Assembly: GCA_946481465.1 (NCBI GenBank)
Contig: CAMLOC010000169.1
Coordinates: 1-7,304, forward strand
Length of the DNA: 7,304 nt
Source: an uncultured Shinella sp.
GTDB lineage: Bacteria > Pseudomonadota > Alphaproteobacteria > Rhizobiales > Rhizobiaceae
Direction: 5' to 3'
The position numbers were made by a program, and so were the translations under genes. Shown in pieces: positions 1 to 5,279 of the stretch (its first letter is position 1; every line of letters starts with the position of its first letter). Under the pieces are notes generated by a model that ran no database searches, was not told where the DNA came from, and worked only from the letters and a program-made list of their open reading frames with translations.

Positions 1-300
1 GGCCTGACCATGTTCGAACCGGGCTCGGTGTGGAATACCATGCCGGCACACCTGCATGACCGGCGCATGGAGGTCTACCTCTATTTCGGCATGGAAGAGA
101 CGACGCGAATCTTCCACTTCATGGGCGAGCCAAGCGAGACCCGGCATGTTGTGCTCAAAAACCACGAAGCGGTGCTGTCGCCCGGCTGGTCCATCCATTC
201 CGGTGCGGGAACGGGACGATATTCCTTTATCTGGGCGATGGCCGGTGACAATATGAGCTTCACCGACATGGACAAGGTGCCGATGGATGCGCTCAGATGA
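1..300 (+). CDS. kduI: 5-dehydro-4-deoxy-D-glucuronate isomerase, C-terminal part
   Basis: This gene is cut by the window edge. It reads in frame from base 1 to the TGA at 298-300, giving 99 residues, about the last third of a protein usually near 280 residues. KduI is a cytosolic cupin-fold Zn enzyme that isomerises 5-keto-4-deoxyuronate (DKI) to 2,5-diketo-3-deoxygluconate, the step before KduD. The fragment carries the whole metal site known for the family. H17 and H19, with E24 in HLHDRRME, give the HxHx4E group, and the fourth His lies in WSIHSGAG. Other family hallmarks are [19 protein letters not shown] and the C-terminal FIWAMAGDN. Its stop overlaps the kduD start by four bases (ATGA), so the two are probably translated as a coupled pair. 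Identification is strong; only the 5' end is missing. Confidence 0.95.
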   Translation, partial: GLTMFEPGSVWNTMPAHLHDRRMEVYLYFGMEETTRIFHFMGEPSETRHVVLKNHEAVLSPGWSIHSGAGTGRYSFIWAMAGDNMSFTDMDKVPMDALR

Positions 301-1052
301 CCCCTTTTGATCTTTCCGGCCGCTGGGCTATCGTCACCGGCGCCAATACCGGCATCGGCCAGGCGATATCGGTAGGGCTGGCGCAAGCGGGCGTGGACAT
401 TGTCGGCGTCGGGCGGTCGAGCATGGACGGGACAGCGCAACTCGTCACGGCAATAGGCCGAAGCTTCGTGCCACTCACCGCCGACCTGTCGGACACAATG
501 GCAGCCAAGGCTGTTGTTGAACGGGCCAAAGCCGCCGGCGCGACACTTGATATCCTCGTCAACAATGCCGGCATCATTCGCCGTGCGGATGCGCTCGATT
601 TCACCGAAGACGACTGGGACGCGGTGCTCGACACCAACCTGAAATCCGTCTTCTTCCTCTGCCAGGCCTTCGCCCGGGTGGCAATCGCCGCCGGACGGCC
701 CGCGAAGATCATCAACATCGCCTCGCTGCTCTCCTTCCAGGGCGGCATCCGCGTGCCGTCCTACACGGCGGCCAAGAGCGGTCTTGCGGGTCTTACCAAA
801 CTGCTGGCGAACGAATGGGCGGCGCGCGGCATCAACGTCAACGCCATCGCCCCCGGCTATGTCGAGACGAACAACACTACCGCGCTGAGGGCGGATGCGG
901 AGCGCAACGCCGATATCCTGAAGCGCATCCCCGCCGGCCGGTGGGCGCGGCCGGACGACATGGTCGGCGCCGCGATCTTCCTTGCGGCGCCGGCGGCAGA
1001 TTATGTGCATGGCGCTATCCTGCCGGTCGACGGCGGATGGCTCGCCCGATGA
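297..1052 (+). CDS. kduD: 2-dehydro-3-deoxy-D-gluconate 5-dehydrogenase, SDR family
   Basis: This is a complete 251-residue short-chain dehydrogenase, close to the usual length for KduD (about 253). It reduces 2,5-diketo-3-deoxygluconate to 2-keto-3-deoxygluconate (KDG) with NAD(P)H in the cytosol. The classical SDR landmarks are all present: the nucleotide-binding TGANTGIG at residues 14-21, NNAG at 89-92, and the catalytic tetrad N114, S143, Y156 and K160 (YTAAK). The C-terminal half carries [15 protein letters not shown] and ends in PVDGGWLAR, both typical of KduD. The ATG at 297 lies inside the ATGA shared with kduI. SDR family members are easy to confuse with one another, but coupling to kduI and the following KdgF-like cupin make this assignment firm. 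Confidence 0.93.
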   Translation: MTPFDLSGRWAIVTGANTGIGQAISVGLAQAGVDIVGVGRSSMDGTAQLVTAIGRSFVPLTADLSDTMAAKAVVERAKAAGATLDILVNNAGIIRRADALDFTEDDWDAVLDTNLKSVFFLCQAFARVAIAAGRPAKIINIASLLSFQGGIRVPSYTAAKSGLAGLTKLLANEWAARGINVNAIAPGYVETNNTTALRADAERNADILKRIPAGRWARPDDMVGAAIFLAAPAADYVHGAILPVDGGWLAR

Positions 1053-1061
1053 GAGGTCACG

Positions 1062-1388
1062 ATGCAACCCTATACACGTCCTGAAGATACCGTCTGGACC
1101 GAGGTCGCCCCCGGCAACCGCCGCGCGGTGCTGAGCCACCGTCCGGAAATGATGCTGGTGGCGTTCCGTTTCGATGAGGGCGCCGTCGGGGCGCCGCATT
1201 CCCATCCCCATACGCAGGTGAGCTATGTCGCCGAAGGCGCGTTCGACGTCACCATCGACGGCGTCACGACGCGTCTTTCCGCCGGAAGCAGCTTCATCGT
1301 CGCCCCGAACCTCGTTCACGGCGTGGTCGCGCTCGCCCCCGGTCTCCTGATCGACACGTTCACGCCGCGGCGCGACGACTTCCTCTAG
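1062..1388 (+). CDS. kdgF: KdgF-like small cupin, unsaturated uronate processing
   Basis: This 108-residue protein is a single cupin_2 barrel. The metal motif is visible: H46, H48 (HSHPH), Q52 and, in the second cupin motif, H86 (PNLVHGV). The ending FTPRRDDFL resembles known KdgF proteins. KdgF converts 4,5-unsaturated galacturonate, released by oligogalacturonate lyases, to the linear ketone DKI, the substrate of KduI. That fits the gene directly upstream. The start at 1062 is supported by an AGAGG Shine-Dalgarno (1052-1056) that begins on the last base of the kduD stop codon, with only 9 bases between the genes. Small cupins are easily over-annotated, so family and role rest jointly on the motif set and the operon context; an unspecialised cupin remains possible. 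Confidence 0.78.
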   Translation: MQPYTRPEDTVWTEVAPGNRRAVLSHRPEMMLVAFRFDEGAVGAPHSHPHTQVSYVAEGAFDVTIDGVTTRLSAGSSFIVAPNLVHGVVALAPGLLIDTFTPRRDDFL

Positions 1389-1391
1389 CAA

Positions 1392-1406
1392 GGCTCCGCC
1401 GGAGCC
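1392..1406 (+). terminator. Short hairpin after the kduI-kduD-kdgF operon
   Basis: A perfect 6-bp stem, GGCTCC (1392-1397) and GGAGCC (1401-1406), closes a GCC loop three bases after the cupin stop codon. No T-run follows, so it is a weak intrinsic terminator at best and may instead protect the mRNA 3' end. Its position directly behind the last gene of the operon is the main argument for a function. Confidence 0.4.
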
Positions 1407-1420
1407 CGAAGAAGCCAGCT

Positions 1421-1486
1421 GGGCGACGGACGGTCCGCGGGATCGCCCGTCGTTTCGCCGTGGGTTTCCGTTTTTTCCGATCGCCC
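1421..1486 (+). other. Intergenic region with alternative stems and a T-run
   Basis: GGGCGA at 1421-1426 can pair with TCGCCC at 1443-1448. A competing stem is CGACGG (1424-1429) with CCGTCG (1447-1452), followed by TTT. The octamer GATCGCCC occurs twice (1441-1448 and 1479-1486), with a T6 run at 1471-1476 between the copies. The first stem strand could therefore also pair with the second copy. This could be terminator material for the upstream operon, but no stem lies immediately before the T-run, so the role is uncertain. Confidence 0.3.
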
Positions 1487-1488
1487 TG

Positions 1489-1516
1489 CTTGCTTTCGTC
1501 CTCCATCTTGTATACT
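1489..1516 (+). promoter_or_regulatory. Candidate sigma-70-type promoter of the importer operon
   Basis: TATACT at 1511-1516 matches the -10 consensus at five of six positions. CTTGCT at 1489-1494, with a 16-bp spacer, is a passable alphaproteobacterial -35 element. Transcription would start near 1523, leaving a leader of about 45 bases before the ATG at 1569. It is the only promoter-like stretch seen in the gap, and the gap separates two operons on the same strand. The start site has not been measured. Confidence 0.45.
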
Positions 1517-1524
1517 AGAATACA
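1509..1524. promoter_or_regulatory. 16-bp palindromic operator candidate overlapping the -10 box
   Basis: TGTATACTAGAATACA is a near-perfect dyad. Seven of its eight base pairs are symmetric, the only break being 1514/1519. Dimeric GntR regulators of the FCD subfamily commonly bind short AT-rich dyads of the type TTGTATACAA or TGGTATACCA. A GntR/FCD regulator is encoded at the end of the operon that begins here. Because the site covers the candidate -10 hexamer, binding would be expected to block transcription until an inducer, probably a uronate pathway metabolite, releases it. The dyad is seen directly; the link to the regulator is inferred. Confidence 0.55.
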
Positions 1525-1568
1525 TATGGTGCCTCGGGAGGGACCCGGAAGGCCCACAGGAGAGGATT

Positions 1569-2405
1569 ATGATTCATTTCAGCAAGCTTCGCATCGTCGC
1601 CGGCGCCGCTGCCGGCCTGGCGCTCATGGCCTCGGCCGCCTTTGCGCAGGAGGTTCCCGCTGCCGGCGTGAGCGCGCGGATCGACGCGATCAAGGCCGCG
1701 GGCGAACTGCGCGCCGGCGTCCTGGCCAACCCGCCGTGGCTCGTGGAAGACACGACCGGCGCGGGCGAGCCCTGGCGCGGCCCGGCCTGGAGCCTGGCGC
1801 TCGCCTATGCCGAAAAGCTCGGCGTGAAGCTCGTGCCGGTCGCCGTTTCCCATGAGACGAAGGTGCCGGTTCTGGCCGCCAATCAGGTCGACATGACGAT
1901 CTCGCCGCTGTCCATGACGAAGCAGCGCATGGAAGTCGTCGATTTCGTGACCTATTCGCGCACGTCGCTCTGCGTCTTCGGCAAGGCGTCCAACCCGAAG
2001 GTCGCCAATGCCAAGTCGGTCGACGATTTCGACAACCCCGATGTCACCATCGCCTATTTCACGGGCGGCGGCGAGGAGAACTGGGTGAAGGAGCGCTTCC
2101 CCAAGGCGACGCTGCGCGGCGTGACCAGCGCCGGCACGGCCGCTCCCGTCGAGGAGATCATGGCCGGCCGCGCGGATGTCGCGCCGATCAACCGCATTCC
2201 CTATGTCGCGCTGGCGCGCAAGGTGAAGGGCCTGGAGGCCCTGCCGCGCGAGAACAACTGCCAGGACAGCACCGAGGCCGTCAACGAGATCGGTCTCGCC
2301 GTCGACAAGAACCAGCCGGAATATGTCGAATGGCTGCGCGCGGTCGCCGAGAAGATGCTTCCCGATCTGCAGGCGCAAGAGGAAGCCGAAGTCGCCAAGA
2401 TGTAA
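1569..2405 (+). CDS. Periplasmic substrate-binding protein, PAAT-type ABC importer
   Basis: This 278-residue protein belongs to the SBP_bac_3 family. A Sec signal peptide occupies residues 1-26: K6 and R8, a hydrophobic Ala-rich core, and AFA before Q27. Translation starts at 1569 behind AGGAGAGG (1558-1565). The family segment SPLSMTKQRMEVVDF (112-126) is present, including R120, which in the family binds a ligand carboxylate. Two usual amino-acid contacts are altered. N208 replaces the Asp expected at the end of the GRxDxxxxD segment. TGGGEEN (165-171) stands where a GTT/GSS-like loop is normal. C135 and C231 could form a disulfide in the periplasm. The protein delivers ligand to the permeases that follow. 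The substrate is unknown; a uronate or related sugar acid is plausible from the location, but an amino acid cannot be excluded. Confidence 0.88.
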   Translation: MIHFSKLRIVAGAAAGLALMASAAFAQEVPAAGVSARIDAIKAAGELRAGVLANPPWLVEDTTGAGEPWRGPAWSLALAYAEKLGVKLVPVAVSHETKVPVLAANQVDMTISPLSMTKQRMEVVDFVTYSRTSLCVFGKASNPKVANAKSVDDFDNPDVTIAYFTGGGEENWVKERFPKATLRGVTSAGTAAPVEEIMAGRADVAPINRIPYVALARKVKGLEALPRENNCQDSTEAVNEIGLAVDKNQPEYVEWLRAVAEKMLPDLQAQEEAEVAKM

Positions 2406-2418
2406 GCGGCGTCGGGCT

Positions 2419-2442
2419 GCGGCCGGCGAAAGCGCCGGCCGC
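2419..2442 (+). terminator. Strong intercistronic hairpin between binding protein and permease
   Basis: GCGGCCGGCG (2419-2428) and CGCCGGCCGC (2433-2442) form a perfect 10-bp, fully G/C stem around an AAAG loop. It lies 14 bases after the binding-protein stop and 20 bases before the permease start. No U-tract follows, so full termination is unlikely. Hairpins at this place in binding-protein-dependent operons usually stabilise the upstream mRNA or attenuate read-through, so that far more binding protein than membrane protein is made. That role is inferred from position and stability. Confidence 0.6.
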
Positions 2443-2462
2443 GCTCCTTCTGGAGAAAGACC

Positions 2463-3128
2463 ATGGAACTGAACCTTTCCGCAGTGCTGGATAGCTGGCG
2501 TTTTCTTCTCAGCGGGCTCGGGGTCACGCTCCTGCTCGCCGCCGGCGTGACCGTGCTCAGCACGGTGGCCGGCACGCTGCTCGCTCTCGGGCGGCTCTAC
2601 GGCTCGCGCTGGCTGAGCGCCGTCATCGTCTTCTATATCGACTCGATGCGGGCGATCCCGGTCCTCGTGGTGCTGGTCTGGGTCTACTTCGCCCTGCCGA
2701 TCGCGACGGGCCTCAACCTTCCGCCTTTCTGGTCCGCGCTGCTGTCGCTTTCCGCGCATCTTGCCGCCTATGTGGCGGAGGTCGTGCGCGCGGGCATCCA
2801 GTCGGTCCGCCCCGGCCAGGTGCGCGCCGGCATGGCGCTCGGCATGACCCGCGCCCAGATCCTGCGCAAGATCGTCATGCCGCAGGCGGTCGTGCGCATG
2901 CTGCCGGCCTTCGGCTCGCTCTTGTCGCTCGCCGTCAAGGACACGGCCATCGCGACGGTCATCGCCGTCCCCGAGCTGATGCGTCGCGCCGATGCGGTCG
3001 CCGGCCAGACCTACGCCCCGGTCGAGGTCTTCACCACGGTGATGATCCTCTATTTCATCGTCATCTTCCCGCTCACCCGAGGCATCGACATGATTTATCG
3101 CCGCATTTCCTTCCTGGGCCGGTCATGA
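2463..3128 (+). CDS. ABC importer permease, HisM/GlnP type (first)
   Basis: This 221-residue inner-membrane protein is a PAAT-family permease with about five hydrophobic segments, near residues 14-42, 52-80, 88-105, 146-170 and 187-206. The EAA loop that docks on the ATPase is clear at 122-140 (AGMALGMTRAQILRKIVMP), preceded by EVVRAGIQSVRPGQ. Family segments DSMRAIPVLVVLVW and SLLSLAVKDTAIATVI are also present. A GGAG Shine-Dalgarno at 2452-2455 supports the ATG at 2463. It pairs with the second permease, with which it shares a 4-base ATGA overlap, to form the translocation pore. Its role as a permease is certain; the substrate is not known. Confidence 0.92.
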   Translation: MELNLSAVLDSWRFLLSGLGVTLLLAAGVTVLSTVAGTLLALGRLYGSRWLSAVIVFYIDSMRAIPVLVVLVWVYFALPIATGLNLPPFWSALLSLSAHLAAYVAEVVRAGIQSVRPGQVRAGMALGMTRAQILRKIVMPQAVVRMLPAFGSLLSLAVKDTAIATVIAVPELMRRADAVAGQTYAPVEVFTTVMILYFIVIFPLTRGIDMIYRRISFLGRS

Positions 3129-3784
3129 CGTTCGATTGGTCCATCATCTGGCAAAGCATGGGCGCGCTCTGGCACGGAGCCCTCATCACCATCGGTCTCA
3201 CCGTGCTGACGATGGTGGTCGCCGTTCCCTGCGGCATCGTCGTCGCGCTCTTGCGGGAGTCCCGGCTGAAGCCGGTGGCCGCGGCCGCCACGGCCTATGT
3301 CGAGTTGATGCGGAACGTTCCCATCATCCTCGTCGTCTACTGGGCCTTCTACGTACTGCCCATCCTGACCGGCATCGGCTTCTCGCCGTTCATGACGGGG
3401 CTGGTCGCGCTCGTCCTCAACAACGCGGCCTATAATTCCGAAACCTTCCGCTCGGGTATCCGCTCGATCCGCAAGGGCCAGACGGAAGCGGGCCTTGCGC
3501 TCGGCATGAGCGAGGGCCAGGCCTTCCGCCAGATCGTCCTGCCGCAGGCCTGGCGCCGCGTGCTGCCGATCCTCGCCACCACCTGGGTCACGCTGTTCAA
3601 GGACACCTCGCTGGTCTCGGTGATTGCCGTCGGCGATCTCGCGCATACCGCGCTGCAGATCCGCTCGCAGTCCTTCCGGGTTATCGAAATGCTTACCGCG
3701 ATGGCCGCGATCTACTGGCTGCTCGGCTATCCGCAGGCCAAGGTCGTGGACTGGATCCACCGCAAATACGGGGTCACCGAATGA
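3125..3784 (+). CDS. ABC importer permease, HisQ/GlnP type (second)
   Basis: This 219-residue paralogue of the preceding permease completes a heterodimeric pore. Hydrophobic segments lie near residues 15-43, 51-82, 87-103, 146-170 and 186-202. The EAA loop is textbook at 121-140 (EAGLALGMSEGQAFRQIVLP, followed by QAWRR). ELMRNVPIILVVYW is the PAAT family segment at the second membrane span, and LFKDTSLVSVIAVGDL follows the EAA loop. Both gene borders are ATGA overlaps, with the first permease upstream and the ATPase downstream. The two permeases differ clearly outside the core motifs, so this is an old gene pair rather than a recent duplication. Confidence 0.92.
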   Translation: MTFDWSIIWQSMGALWHGALITIGLTVLTMVVAVPCGIVVALLRESRLKPVAAAATAYVELMRNVPIILVVYWAFYVLPILTGIGFSPFMTGLVALVLNNAAYNSETFRSGIRSIRKGQTEAGLALGMSEGQAFRQIVLPQAWRRVLPILATTWVTLFKDTSLVSVIAVGDLAHTALQIRSQSFRVIEMLTAMAAIYWLLGYPQAKVVDWIHRKYGVTE

Positions 3785-4563
3785 CTGAGACGCTCGCCAA
3801 ACTCCCGCAGGGCTCCGCCCTTCCCGACGTGGTGATCGAATATCGCGACGTGCGCAAGCAATACGGCGATTTCGTCGCCCTTGCCGGGGTCGACCTCGAA
3901 GTGCGCCGCGGTCAGGTCGTCTGCCTGATCGGCCCGTCGGGTTCGGGTAAATCGACGCTGCTGCGCTGCACCAACGGGCTTGAGACCATGACCTCGGGCG
4001 AGGTCTATTTCGACGGCACGCCGTTGTCGAAGGACCCGCGCAAGACGCGGCTCATCCGCCAGCGCATGGGCATGGTGTTCCAGAATTTCGAGCTGTTCCC
4101 TCACAAGACCGCGCTCGGCAACATCATGATGGGGCCGATGACCGTCCTCGGCCTCAGCGAGGACAAGGCGCGGGCGCGGGCGGAGGCGCTGCTTGCCAAG
4201 GTCGGCCTTTCCGACAAGGCCGGCAACTACCCCGCCAACCTTTCCGGCGGGCAGCAGCAGCGCGTCGCCATCGCGCGCGCTCTTGCCATGGAGCCGGAAG
4301 TCATGCTTTTTGACGAGCCGACATCGGCACTCGACCCGGAAACGATCGGGGAGGTGCTGAACGTGATGAAGCGGCTGGCCGACGACGGGATGACCATGGT
4401 GGTGGTGACACATGAAATGACCTTTGCCCGGCGCGTGGCCGACCATGTGGTCGTCTTCGCGAACGGGCAGATCGTCGAGCAGGGGCCGCCGCAGCAGATC
4501 TTCGATGCGCCGCAGACCGCGCGCACGCGCGACTTCCTCAGCCATCTCGGGTGGGACGGATGA
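3781..4563 (+). CDS. ABC importer ATPase, GlnQ/HisP type
   Basis: This 260-residue ATPase powers the importer from the cytosolic side. All nucleotide-binding elements are intact: the aromatic A-loop residue Y28, Walker A GPSGSGKST (51-59), Q-loop Q101, signature LSGGQ (154-158), Walker B VMLFDE (174-179) with catalytic E179, D-loop SALD (182-185) and switch H211. The LFPHKTALGNIMMGP segment and the length match the PAAT subgroup rather than sugar-importer ATPases of the MalK type, which carry a long C-terminal regulatory domain. The first 15 residues or so are a poorly conserved extension. Start and stop both lie in ATGA overlaps, linking it to the permease upstream and the regulator downstream. 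Confidence 0.95.
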   Translation: MTETLAKLPQGSALPDVVIEYRDVRKQYGDFVALAGVDLEVRRGQVVCLIGPSGSGKSTLLRCTNGLETMTSGEVYFDGTPLSKDPRKTRLIRQRMGMVFQNFELFPHKTALGNIMMGPMTVLGLSEDKARARAEALLAKVGLSDKAGNYPANLSGGQQQRVAIARALAMEPEVMLFDEPTSALDPETIGEVLNVMKRLADDGMTMVVVTHEMTFARRVADHVVVFANGQIVEQGPPQQIFDAPQTARTRDFLSHLGWDG

Positions 4564-5252
4564 CGGGCGCGCGGGCACAGACCCCGCCCGGCGCGCCTTC
4601 GAGCGTCGATGATATCCACGATATCATCCGCGACGAGATCATAACGCTGCGGCTGATGCCCGGCGCGAAGGTTTCGGAAAACGAACTGGGGCGGCGGTTC
4701 AACACCAGCCGCACGCCGGTCCGCGAGGCGCTGCTGCGGCTCGTCGACGAGGGGCTCGTCAAGGTCTGGCCGCAGCGCGGCACGCTGATCACGCCGATCT
4801 CGCTGCGGGCCGTGCGGCGCGCCCGCTTCGTGCGCGAGGCGATCGAGGTCGCCGTGTTCCGCAAGGCCGCGATCGACGGCCTCCCCGACGCCGTCCTCGC
4901 CCGGCTCGACGCGATCATGGCCGAGCAGGAGGCGGCGCGCGAGGACGCGATCCGCTTCACCGAGGCCGACGACGCCTTCCACCATGCCTTCGCCGACGGC
5001 ATTTCCGTCGGCGACATCTGGGCGGTGCTGGAGCGCGAGAAAGCGCAGTTCGACCGGCTGCGCTTCCTCAGCCTTCCCAATGTCACGCCCGTGTCCGTGC
5101 TGATCGAGCAGCACGCGAAGATGATCGCCGCCGTCCGCGCCCGCGATCCGGAGGCCGCCGAACAGGCCGTGCGCCACCATCTTTCGGAAGTGCTGAAGGT
5201 GACGGAACAGCTTTCCGCCCGCTATCCGGATTTCATCATCAACGATATGTGA
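4560..5252 (+). CDS. GntR-family transcriptional regulator, FCD subfamily
   Basis: This 230-residue regulator has an N-terminal winged helix (about 16-80). SENELGRRFNTSRTPVREALLRL (39-61) is the recognition region, and the wing is PQRGTLITPI. A C-terminal all-helical FCD domain follows (about 85-215). The metal and ligand residues of many FCD domains are kept: D137 and H141 (DDAFH), H185 and H207. FCD regulators typically repress carbon-source operons until an organic acid binds. I place the start at the ATG at 4560, which gives the same ATGA overlap seen at other junctions. A GTG at 4551 in the same frame would add three residues. Cotranscription with the importer suggests autoregulation through the palindrome at 1509-1524 and control of the neighbouring uronate genes. 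The inducer is unknown. Confidence 0.9.
   Translation: MTGARAQTPPGAPSSVDDIHDIIRDEIITLRLMPGAKVSENELGRRFNTSRTPVREALLRLVDEGLVKVWPQRGTLITPISLRAVRRARFVREAIEVAVFRKAAIDGLPDAVLARLDAIMAEQEAAREDAIRFTEADDAFHHAFADGISVGDIWAVLEREKAQFDRLRFLSLPNVTPVSVLIEQHAKMIAAVRARDPEAAEQAVRHHLSEVLKVTEQLSARYPDFIINDM
4608..4628. repeat. Perfect 9-bp inverted repeat inside the regulator gene start
   Basis: GATGATATC (4608-4616) and GATATCATC (4620-4628) are exact inverted copies separated by CAC. They lie at codons 17-23 of the regulator and encode the repeated peptide pattern DDIHDII. This could be a by-product of that coding pattern. It could also be a second binding site for the regulator or an mRNA hairpin early in the gene. 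The repeat itself is certain; a function is not shown. Confidence 0.45.
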
Positions 5253-5255
5253 CGA

Positions 5256-5275
5256 CCGCGCCGATCCCGGCGCGG
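5256..5275. terminator. Shared hairpin between convergent operons
   Basis: CCGCGCCG (5256-5263) and CGGCGCGG (5268-5275) form an 8-bp perfect stem with an ATCC loop. It fills most of the 27-base gap between the stop codons of the plus-strand regulator and the minus-strand uxuB. Being symmetric it can form in both transcripts, so it fits a bidirectional terminator. No T-run follows on either side, so efficiency may be modest. Confidence 0.6.
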
Positions 5276-5279
5276 CGCC

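Noticed and set aside
1068..1080. TATACACG at the start of the cupin gene as a second operator half-site
   Set aside because: Only one half resembles the dyad and no inverted partner is present.
81..1391. 436-codon minus-strand open frame across kduI, kduD and the cupin
   Set aside because: Three recognised plus-strand genes occupy the same bases, and the product shows no known motif. It is a codon-bias artefact.
1515..2759. 414-codon minus-strand open frame opposite the binding protein and first permease
   Set aside because: It is antisense to well-supported genes, has low-complexity composition and no family features.
4551..4559. GTG at 4551 as the regulator start
   Set aside because: The ATG at 4560 gives the ATGA overlap used at five junctions in this window. 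The extra three residues add no conserved sequence. Kept only as an alternative.
3727..5180. Overlapping minus-strand frames of 283 and 317 codons opposite the ATPase and regulator
   Set aside because: The plus-strand ATPase and GntR motifs are complete, and the minus-strand products look random and His/Arg-rich.
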